Shown: positions 57,605-64,000 of the stretch, piece after piece
How positions within the stretch are numbered: the stretch's first letter is position 1
Layout of the letters: every line of letters starts with the position of its first letter
Assembly (NCBI GenBank): GCA_003388555.1
Contig: QQVD01000005.1
Location: 1-64,000 of the forward strand
Length of the DNA: 64,000 bases
Direction of reading: 5' to 3'
Source of the DNA: Acidobacteriota bacterium
GTDB lineage: Bacteria; Acidobacteriota; Thermoanaerobaculia; Multivoradales; Multivoraceae
Program-made: the position numbers and the translations under genes
Notes under the pieces: generated by a model
Databases searched by the model: none
Told to the model about the DNA's origin: nothing
What the model saw: only the letters and a program-made list of their open reading frames with translations

Positions 57605-60175
57605 ATGCAGACACGAGCGGTGCCGCAGATCCACCAGGTCGGATCTCAGGAGGGCCACGGCTGCACGTCAGGGGTGCCGGTCGCGGCTCGCGCGTCCAAA
57701 GGCAGTCCGGCGATCCTCGTCCTGGTCGCCCTGATCGCCGCGCCGCTCGTCGGCCCGGCCACGCTGGCCGCCTCCCGCTCCGCCGAGAAGGAGCGGGCCG
57801 AGCCCGACGCCTTCGCCGAGTACGAGCAGCTGCGCGCGCTGCACGGCACGCCGCCGTTCGGCGTCGGCGAGGACCACCTGGTGTTCGACTTCGAGGGTGC
57901 CCGCTTCGAGCTCGAGGCGGGTGAGATCTCGCTGCAGCAGCCCCTGCGCAGCGGGGCGGTGACCGGCTTCTGGTTCGAGGGCGACGGCCGGTTCGTGCTC
58001 GACGTGCCGGACGAGTACGAGCTCAGCCAGCTGCGTCGCTTCACCCGCGACGAGGAGCTCACCGGGCTCGAGGTCTCCTTCGACCGTCTGTTCGTACAGG
58101 TGGCCGCGCCGGAGCTGGTGCGGCCGCTGACAGCTCTCGCCGCGGAGCGTGAGCTGCTCGACGGTCCCTGGGGGGCGCCGCCTTACTGGGTGCGCGGCCG
58201 CCAGACCGCCTGGCTGCTCGAGCAGCATCACGATCCCGCGTCGCGGGTGCTGGCGGCGCTGTCGACCTTCGGCGAGCGCTACCTGCGCGCCGTGCTGCGG
58301 ATCGAAGAGCACGGCTGGGTGACGTTCTCCTTCGACGCCCGCCGCCGCGAGGAGATCGAGCTGCTGCACCACACCCGGGCCAACCTGGCGCTGGCGCCCA
58401 ACTTCGGCGAGAGCTGGCTGAGCCTCGACCAGGCGAGCGACCGCGACGAGGATGGTCGGGCGGCGCCGGAGCCTGGCGGGTTCTCCGCCCTCGAGCACCT
58501 CGACGCCGAGATCGAGCTGCTCGAGCTGGGCGAGAACCCGGCCTCGGGCTTCGGAGCCAACCATCCGATCGACGCTCGCATCGATGTCGCGGCGCGTCTG
58601 CGCTCGCTGCGCGACGGGCTCGGGGCAGTGGTGCTTCAGCTCGATCCGCGCAGTCGCATCGAACGGGTGCGCAGCGCTTCTGGACGCACGCTGCCGGTGC
58701 TGCGCTTCCCGCGTGGCGAGCTCGCCAACCACCTCGACGACGAGTGGGGCAATCGCGAGTTCGTCGTGCTGCTCGAGGAGCCGCTGCGAGCCGGCGAACA
58801 GGTGACGCTGCAGCTCGAATACCTGCTCGAGCTGAGCAACTTCGCCCCTGGCCTGAGCTGGCACCCCAACAGCACCGACTACGAGCTGCGTCCGTTCACC
58901 GCGTCGATGCTCTTCCGGCTGCGCGATCGCTACGACGTGCTGGCCAGCGGCCAGGAGGTCGATTCCGGCAGGGACGAGCGCGGCGAGTGGTCGCGCTGGG
59001 AGATGCAGCGCCCGAGCCGCATCGTCGGATTCACCTTCGCGCGCTACGCCCACACGGCTCGCTTCGAGTGGGACGGAGTGCCGCCGCTGACCCTCTTCGG
59101 CACCACTGGCGGCTATCTGTCGGTTCAGCGGATCGAGGACCTGTCGCGGTTCTTCGAGGGCAACCTGCGCTGTCTGGTCGACCTGCTGGGTCCGCCCGAC
59201 GCCGAGGAGATGGTGGTCACCCTGATCAACGCCGGCCACTCGCAGTCGTTCGAGGGCTTCCTCCAGGTGAGCGAGAACATCGCCAAGAAGGGCCGTCTCG
59301 GCGTCGCCGTGCACGGCACCAAGGAGCTCCTGGCAGCCCACGAGCTGGCCCACCAGTGGTGGGGACACAAGGTGAAGCCCGACTCGTACCGCGACGCCTG
59401 GCTGGCGGAGGCGCTGGCCGAGTACTCGGCCGCCCTCTGTGTGCGCGACAGCGTCGACGACGGCGAACGGGTCTTCGCCGACATCGTCGACGCATTCCGC
59501 AACGAGGTGCATGGCTCGACCGCCGGCGCGTTCAATGCCTTCGCCCGGCCGGGCCTGTCGGTGCGCAATCGGTTCGAGCGTGATCGCATGCCGCCTATCT
59601 CGCACGGCTACCGCGCCGCGGTGCGCCACAATCCCTTCGCCGTGGTCAGCACGGTCTATCGCAAGGGTGCGCTGGTGCTGCACATGATCGACCAGCTGCT
59701 CCGCATCGAGACCGGCAGCCGCGATGCCTTCCTCGCCCTGCTGCGCAGGCTGTCGGACCGTGGCGTTGCGACCCGCCTGCGCACCGACGATCTGATGCAC
59801 GAGCTCGAGGCAGTCAGCGAGCTCGACTGGCGGCTGCTGTTCGAGCAGTGGGTGCATCGCGCCGAGGTGCCGACCTGGCGCTCGCAGGTGACCATCGGGC
59901 CGCAAGCGCGCAGCGCGCTGCTGAGGATCGAACAGCGCGACGCGGCACCGGAGTTCACCAGCTGGGCTCCCGTCAGGGCGACGCTGCGAGACGGTGGCTT
60001 CGAGGAACGGCTGATCCAGGTGCGCGGTCTCGAGACCGAGATCGAAGTCCGCTTCGAAGGGGTCGTCGACACGGTCGAGATCGATCCCGGCTTCGCCATC
60101 CCGGTGCGCCAGCGCGGCGGCCGTTCGGCGCGCGCCGGCGAGCTTCACCGCAGCCACCGCGCCGCCGGCGGCTGA
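57605..60175 (+). CDS. M1-like (gluzincin) metallopeptidase, secreted
   Basis: The 856-residue protein has a signal or anchor segment at about 35-56 (AILVLVALIAAPLVGPATLAAS) and a large N-terminal beta region. The zinc site is HELAHQWWGH with His579, Glu580 and His583, and Glu602 eighteen residues later in LAEALAEYSAAL, the M1 spacing. A C-terminal helical part follows (RKGALVLHMIDQLLRIETGSRDAFLALLRRLSDRG...FEQWVHRAEVP). The aminopeptidase exo-motif GxMEN is not seen in the usual place upstream of HELAH, so the specificity may be unusual. The ATG at 57605 starts the signal; the frame is open upstream into the previous gene without sense. Confidence 0.88.
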   Translation: MQTRAVPQIHQVGSQEGHGCTSGVPVAARASKGSPAILVLVALIAAPLVGPATLAASRSAEKERAEPDAFAEYEQLRALHGTPPFGVGEDHLVFDFEGARFELEAGEISLQQPLRSGAVTGFWFEGDGRFVLDVPDEYELSQLRRFTRDEELTGLEVSFDRLFVQVAAPELVRPLTALAAERELLDGPWGAPPYWVRGRQTAWLLEQHHDPASRVLAALSTFGERYLRAVLRIEEHGWVTFSFDARRREEIELLHHTRANLALAPNFGESWLSLDQASDRDEDGRAAPEPGGFSALEHLDAEIELLELGENPASGFGANHPIDARIDVAARLRSLRDGLGAVVLQLDPRSRIERVRSASGRTLPVLRFPRGELANHLDDEWGNREFVVLLEEPLRAGEQVTLQLEYLLELSNFAPGLSWHPNSTDYELRPFTASMLFRLRDRYDVLASGQEVDSGRDERGEWSRWEMQRPSRIVGFTFARYAHTARFEWDGVPPLTLFGTTGGYLSVQRIEDLSRFFEGNLRCLVDLLGPPDAEEMVVTLINAGHSQSFEGFLQVSENIAKKGRLGVAVHGTKELLAAHELAHQWWGHKVKPDSYRDAWLAEALAEYSAALCVRDSVDDGERVFADIVDAFRNEVHGSTAGAFNAFARPGLSVRNRFERDRMPPISHGYRAAVRHNPFAVVSTVYRKGALVLHMIDQLLRIETGSRDAFLALLRRLSDRGVATRLRTDDLMHELEAVSELDWRLLFEQWVHRAEVPTWRSQVTIGPQARSALLRIEQRDAAPEFTSWAPVRATLRDGGFEERLIQVRGLETEIEVRFEGVVDTVEIDPGFAIPVRQRGGRSARAGELHRSHRAAGG

Positions 60176-60183
60176 GCCACTCC

Positions 60184-61203
60184 CTAGAGCTCCTCGTCCG
60201 GGGCTGTCTCCTCGCCCACGATGCGCTCCTCGATGCCGACTTCGAGGGTCGCCGCAATCCTCCGGGCGTCGGCGATCAGGCGCCGCCGGTCGTCGCTGCG
60301 CAGCAGCAGTCGGAACCTGCCGTCGACGAGCACGCCGAGGGAATCGAGGGTCTCGTCGCGGCTCGGGCCCGAGACCACGACGCAGCGGATCCCCTTGCGG
60401 TCGATGCGACCGGTCGGGATGACGAGCGGTCCGAAGCCACGCTGCAGGCGCACGTCGTCGGCGCCGCGGTGCACGATCGCGAGGGGACGGAAACAGAACG
60501 GCAGACCGATGGCGAGCGGTACGGCGCCGACGACCATCGACGTCGCGTCGGCGCTGCGCATCCCGCCGAGCGAGATCGCTCCGCCCAGGGCGAGCATCGC
60601 GAAACCGAGCATCGGGGCGGCCGCGCTCCCGGCGACGACGAGCCCGGCGCCGGGGGGGAAGCGCCCGGAACTGCGGTAGGCGAGCTCGGCGATGCAAGCT
60701 CCGGCCAGCAGGGTGGCGAAGAAGGTGGGCCAGAGCCGGAGGGCTGCCCGGGCCTCGTGCGTCGGATGGGGGCCGTGGTCCATCAGCAGCCGCAGATTCT
60801 GGCCGTCGACACCGAAGGGTTCGAGCTGCGGCGCGTACCAGGCGGGGATCCGCGAGCCCGGTGGATGCTGCGAGAGGCTGTTTTCTCCCACCAGCATCTC
60901 CTCCGCGGCTCCGCCGATCGTGCCCTGTAGCAAGCACCTGCGGCGATCTGTCGAGGATGACGGGGATGTCGAGGACGTCGAGGGCGCGAAGCTCTCGCCT
61001 CCCGTGCAGCGACTCCGACTCACCACGAAGGTGGCTCTCTGGTAGATGGTCGCCTGCTCGAGGAGCTCGAGCTCCTGACAGGTGCGCATCAGCGCCAGCG
61101 GTCCCAGCACGACTGCGAGCGACAGCATCGCTCCGCCGACGCGGCGCACGGTCGGGCGCCAGCCGACTCGGGGGGCGAGGTCCACGTCTGCGCCGGTCGC
61201 CAT
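60184..61203 (-). CDS. Multi-pass membrane protein of unknown function
   Basis: The 339-residue protein has a first helix at about 22-40 (VGGAMLSLAVVLGPLALM) and a periplasmic loop containing two Cys. Three further helices follow (LRLWPTFFATLLAGACIAELAY, LVVAGSAAAPMLGFAMLALGGAISL, SMVVGAVPLAIGLPFCF). A cytoplasmic C-terminal domain of about 100 residues contains ILVDGRFRLLLRSDDRRRLIADARRIAATL. The topology resembles DUF3592-type proteins, but I cannot assign a family. The ATG at 61203 is well supported by GGAGGTG 3-4 nt upstream. It converges on the M1 peptidase gene, 8 bp away. Confidence 0.7.
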   Translation of the reverse strand: MATGADVDLAPRVGWRPTVRRVGGAMLSLAVVLGPLALMRTCQELELLEQATIYQRATFVVSRSRCTGGESFAPSTSSTSPSSSTDRRRCLLQGTIGGAAEEMLVGENSLSQHPPGSRIPAWYAPQLEPFGVDGQNLRLLMDHGPHPTHEARAALRLWPTFFATLLAGACIAELAYRSSGRFPPGAGLVVAGSAAAPMLGFAMLALGGAISLGGMRSADATSMVVGAVPLAIGLPFCFRPLAIVHRGADDVRLQRGFGPLVIPTGRIDRKGIRCVVVSGPSRDETLDSLGVLVDGRFRLLLRSDDRRRLIADARRIAATLEVGIEERIVGEETAPDEEL

Positions 61204-61312
61204 GTCACCTCCAGAGGCGAGCGGAGCGCTCGCCGTCCGGCACCACGGAGTCACGCGGTCGCCGGGAGCGACGAGGCGATTCTCCTGGCGGCTGCACCAG
61301 TGGATAGTCTCG

Positions 61313-61361
61313 CACGAGCCACGAGCCACGAGCCACGAGCCACGAGCCACGAGCCACGGGC
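61313..61361. repeat. CACGAGC heptamer array
   Basis: Six perfect CACGAGC units (61313-61354) and one CACGGGC unit lie between the divergent membrane-protein and acetyltransferase genes. The 7-bp period matches the GGGA arrays elsewhere in the window, though the unit is different. Confidence 0.95.
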
Positions 61362-61380
61362 GACTGCGGGCGAGGTGCGG

Positions 61381-62028
61381 ATGCGAGAGGGTTCACCACA
61401 GGCTCTGGAAGGTGCTGGGGGCGGGCGCGGCGGCCGGCGCTCCTCCGGCGTCGTGCTCACCACCGAACGACTGACGCTGCGCGAAGCCGCTCCGGTAGAC
61501 GCCGGTTTCGTCGTCGAGCTCCTCAACGACGGCGCCTTCGTCGCCAACATCGGCGATCGCGGAGTGCGCACCCACGGCGACGCCGTGCGCTACATCGCCG
61601 AGCGGATGACGGCAAGCTACCGTGCGCACGGCTTCGGTATGTGGATCGCGGAACGGCGCCGCGACGTGGCACCGATCGGCGTCTGCGGCATCGTGCGGCG
61701 GGAGGGGCTGGAGCATCCGGATCTCGGCTACGCGCTGCTCCCTGCCTTCCGTGGCCAGGGCTACGCCAGCGAGGCGGCCGCGGCGGTGCTCCGCTTCGGC
61801 CGGGAGGAGCTGGCGTTGCCCGTGTTGCTCGCGATCGTCTCGCGGCAGAACACCGCCTCGGTGCGGGTGCTCGAGAAGATCGGATTCGCGCAGTCCGGGA
61901 AGAGCTCGATGCCCGGCGGCGAAGAGGTGCTGGTCTTCACGGCGCCGTCGCCGTCGGCGCCGACTCGATCTCCGGGGAGCGCCGGCGGTGCAGGCGGTGA
62001 GCAAACTCGAGAGGAGAAAGGCGCATGA
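61381..62028 (+). CDS. GNAT N-acetyltransferase (RimJ/RimL-like)
   Basis: The 215-residue protein has the GNAT fold of the RimJ/RimL branch: VVLTTERLTLREAAPVDAGFVVELLND, FGMWIAERRRDVAPIGVCGIVRREGLEHPDLGYALLPAFRGQGYASEAAAAVLRFGRE, SRQNTASVRVLEKIGFAQSGK. The RGQGYA segment is the acetyl-CoA pyrophosphate loop. The acceptor is unknown. The ATG at 61381 has GCGAGGTG close upstream. Its stop overlaps the next start (ATGA), so it forms an operon with the alpha/beta hydrolase. Confidence 0.9.
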   Translation: MREGSPQALEGAGGGRGGRRSSGVVLTTERLTLREAAPVDAGFVVELLNDGAFVANIGDRGVRTHGDAVRYIAERMTASYRAHGFGMWIAERRRDVAPIGVCGIVRREGLEHPDLGYALLPAFRGQGYASEAAAAVLRFGREELALPVLLAIVSRQNTASVRVLEKIGFAQSGKSSMPGGEEVLVFTAPSPSAPTRSPGSAGGAGGEQTREEKGA

Positions 62029-62795
62029 GCTTCCTGCAGCGGCCGGACGGCGTGCGTCTCTTCTTCGAGAGCCACGGTGATCCGGCGGCGCCGACGATCC
62101 TGCTCAGCCACGGCTTCTCGGCGACCAGCCGGATGTGGATTCCGCAGGTCGAGGCGCTGTCGCGAGACCACCACCTGATCCTCTGGGACCTGCGCGGCCA
62201 CGGTCGCTCGTCGTATCCCGAGGACCCGGCGCTCTACGGTCACGATCTCTGCGTCGAGGACATGGCGGCGCTGCTCGATGAGCACGGGGTCGAGCAGGCG
62301 ATCGTCGGCGGCCTGTCGCTGGGCGGATTCCTCTCGCTCGCCTTCCATGCCGCGCATCCAGGTCGTGTCGCGGCGCTGCTGATCGTCGACACCGGCCCCG
62401 GGTACAAGAGCGAGCAGGCCCGGGCAGCCTGGAACGAGCGCGCCGAAGCCACCGCACGGGACCTCGAGACCAACGGCCTCGCCGCCCTGCGCTCGCGCAG
62501 CGCCGAGATGGCCGCCGAGCAGCACCGCAGCGCCGAGGGGCTCGTTCATGCGGCGCGGCGGATGTTGACCCAGCACGACGACCGGGTGATCCGCTCGCTG
62601 CCGACGATCTCGGCGCCGTCGCTGATCGTGGTCGGAGCGGACGACCAGCCGTTCCTGGCCGCAAGCGCCTACATGGCCGGCAAGATCCCGCGCGCCGGGC
62701 ACGTCGTCATCGCCGACGCCGGCCACGCCGTGAACCTCGATCAGCCGGAGGCGTTCAACCGCGAGGTGGTCGACTTCCTCGCACGCCTCCCCTGA
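62025..62795 (+). CDS. Alpha/beta hydrolase
   Basis: The 256-residue protein has a complete alpha/beta hydrolase core: ILLSHGFSATSRMW (oxyanion region), LRGHGRSSYPED, VGGLSLGGFLSLAFHAAHPGRVAALLI with the nucleophilic Ser, LIVVGADDQPF with the acid, and ADAGHAVNLDQPEAFNREVVDFL with the His. It is close in layout to beta-ketoadipate enol-lactonase and general esterase groups; the substrate is unknown. Coupled to the acetyltransferase through an ATGA overlap. Confidence 0.9.
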   Translation: MSFLQRPDGVRLFFESHGDPAAPTILLSHGFSATSRMWIPQVEALSRDHHLILWDLRGHGRSSYPEDPALYGHDLCVEDMAALLDEHGVEQAIVGGLSLGGFLSLAFHAAHPGRVAALLIVDTGPGYKSEQARAAWNERAEATARDLETNGLAALRSRSAEMAAEQHRSAEGLVHAARRMLTQHDDRVIRSLPTISAPSLIVVGADDQPFLAASAYMAGKIPRAGHVVIADAGHAVNLDQPEAFNREVVDFLARLP

Positions 62796-62805
62796 GTCCC
62801 TGGGT

Positions 62806-63999
62806 CTAGGGCGACGCGGCGCCGGTGGAGTCGGAGCGCAGGGCGGCGTAGATCAGGGCCCGGATGACCTGGTGGTCGTCGACGGTGCCGGCCGGGATCA
62901 GCTGGGTCATGTAGGTGACGGTGAGCTGCTCCTCGGGGTCGTTCCAGTAGGCCGAGTGGTAAGCGCCGCCCCAGGCGTACTCGCCGACGCTGCCGGGCGT
63001 GCCGCGCGCCCCCAGGTCGAGCAGCACCGAGAAGCCGAGGCCGAAGCCCGTGCCGGCGCCCCAGACGAAGAGCTCGCCGACGTGATTCACCGTCATCAGC
63101 TCGACGCTGGAGGGCGACAGGACGCGCACGCCGTCGAGCTCGCCGCCCTGCAACAGCATCTGCTGGAAGCGGGCGTAGTCTCGGGCCGTCGAGAGGAGTC
63201 CGGCGCCGCCGGAGAAGCTGCGGCGTGGACCGTCGACGTAGTGCCCCTGGCTCACCATGGTGCCTTCGTCGGGCGCGCGTTGAAGGCCATCGCTGGTCAA
63301 GGAGTAGACCGTCGCCAGCCGCCCACGTTCGTCGGGAGGCAGATAGAAGTGGGTGTCGCGCATCCCCAGAGGATCGAGGATGCGATCGCGCAGGAGGGCG
63401 TCGAGCGGCTGGCCCGAGGCGACTTCGACGACCGCGCCGAGGATGTCGGTGGAGTAGCCGTAGACGAACTCCGCGCCCGGCTGGGCGTTGAACGGCAGAG
63501 CGGCGATCCGCCGCACGGTCTCGCGGATGGGCTCGTCGCGGTCGGCGAAGTACCAGCCGGTGATCCCGGCGCCGGACCACTCCGCGGCGGCCGGGCCGTT
63601 GCCGTAGGAGACGCCCGCGGTGTGGGTCAGCAGATCGCGGATGGTGATCGGGCGGGTCGCTGGCACCGTCTCGTAGGCCGCCTCCCCGTCTTCACCGTTG
63701 ACGACGGCCACCGTCGTCTCGGCGTACTCGGGCAGGTAGCGGCCGACGGGATGCGAGATCAGCAGCTTTCCCTCTTCTTGCAGCACCATGGCGGCGACGC
63801 TGACGATCGCCTTGGTCTGCGAGGCGATGCGGAAGATGGCGTCGCGCTGCATCACGGCGCCCTGCTCGCGATCTCGTCGGCCGAAGGCGCGGTGGTAGGC
63901 CGGCTGCCCGTAGCGCTGCACCAGCAGCACGCCGCCGACCAGCTCTCCCTCGTCGACATAGCGCTGCAGCCGCGCGTCGAGCCGCTCCAAAGCCTCGGG
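62806..63999 (-). CDS. Serine hydrolase, class C beta-lactamase family (cut by right edge)
   Basis: The frame is open to the right edge, so the N-terminus may be missing; a TTG at 63990 is the first possible start in view. It has RIASQTKAIVSVAAMVLQEEGKL with the SxxK nucleophile (S-Q-T-K), LLTHTAGVSYG, VYGYSTDILGAVVEVASGQPL with a YS dyad, and WGGAYHSAYWNDPEEQLTVTYMTQL near the end. It is a paralogue of the enzyme at 45845, sharing ARFQQMLLQGGELDGVRVL. Substrate unknown. It converges on the alpha/beta hydrolase gene, 10 bp away. Confidence 0.88.
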   Translation of the reverse strand, partial: PEALERLDARLQRYVDEGELVGGVLLVQRYGQPAYHRAFGRRDREQGAVMQRDAIFRIASQTKAIVSVAAMVLQEEGKLLISHPVGRYLPEYAETTVAVVNGEDGEAAYETVPATRPITIRDLLTHTAGVSYGNGPAAAEWSGAGITGWYFADRDEPIRETVRRIAALPFNAQPGAEFVYGYSTDILGAVVEVASGQPLDALLRDRILDPLGMRDTHFYLPPDERGRLATVYSLTSDGLQRAPDEGTMVSQGHYVDGPRRSFSGGAGLLSTARDYARFQQMLLQGGELDGVRVLSPSSVELMTVNHVGELFVWGAGTGFGLGFSVLLDLGARGTPGSVGEYAWGGAYHSAYWNDPEEQLTVTYMTQLIPAGTVDDHQVIRALIYAALRSDSTGAASP

Positions 64000-64000
64000 A

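Noticed and set aside
1-64000. tRNA, rRNA, CRISPR array, prophage or integrase
   Set aside because: No TPsiC-like GTTCRANNC context with a cloverleaf, no regularly spaced direct repeats with unique spacers, and no phage or integrase protein was seen. The regular repeats present are contiguous heptamers or 9-mers, not CRISPR.

Overview
The window is about 70% GC, densely coded on both strands, and has no rRNA, tRNA, CRISPR or integrase gene that I can see. Several features point to the Acidobacteriota, probably a Thermoanaerobaculia-like lineage. These are two 'orphan' duplicated MacB/FtsX permeases with no ATPase (ADOP type), a TPR-bearing Ser/Thr kinase overlapping an ECF sigma factor, a TonB-dependent receptor, and many secreted beta-propeller, sulfatase-like and serine-hydrolase proteins. 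The assignment rests on gene content only. The content looks like a chromosomal heterotroph with a large secretome.

Layout. 1-5 kb: the end of a methyltransferase, a TonB receptor and a divergent secreted protein. 5-13 kb: the kinase/sigma pair, a sulfatase-like lipoprotein, an alpha/beta hydrolase and a ring-cleaving-dioxygenase-like VOC protein. 13-20 kb: a beta-carbonic anhydrase, a Methyltransf_32-like enzyme, an NHL protein, a DoxX protein, and the minus-strand operon purK-purE-sbtA-sbtB, whose first three genes are joined by ATGA overlaps. That operon links the bicarbonate-consuming step of purine synthesis to a bicarbonate importer and its PII-like regulator. 20-25 kb: small enzymes, including a methyltransferase gene split by a 274-bp palindromic MITE-like element. 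25-31 kb: two SnoaL-like proteins, an AzgA-type purine permease, a CbrC-like protein and a propeller/DoxX pair. 31-45 kb: secreted FG-GAP protein, second sulfatase-like lipoprotein, two ADOP permeases, a candidate structured RNA with its own promoter, mini-ORF and terminator, a TPR protein, and an arylsulfotransferase-like lipoprotein gene frameshifted by a 103-bp tandem duplication. 45-54 kb: glutamate dehydrogenase, a serine hydrolase, an MA-clan metallopeptidase with TPRs, a PQQ dehydrogenase, a secreted cadherin-like protein and a GH29 fucosidase. 54-57 kb: a small LPATA-type surface protein, a class D-like sortase, and a dipeptidase-like protein overlapping the sortase gene. 57-64 kb: an M1-like peptidase, a membrane protein, an acetyltransferase, an alpha/beta hydrolase and a serine hydrolase that runs off the right edge.

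The strongest candidates for something new are: (1) the sortase with its own LPATA substrate and a catalytically degenerate M19 protein in a probable diderm; (2) the purKE-sbtAB operon; (3) the ~320-nt RNA at 37.8-38.1 kb; (4) a C-terminal tag (D-x-F-x-S-G-x-x-x-A-W-S...P-stop) on three otherwise unrelated secreted proteins. The region also carries much replication-slippage material: heptameric purine arrays at four intergenic sites, a CACGAGC array, two coding 9-bp repeats, two tandem duplications covering start codons, and the 103-bp duplication.
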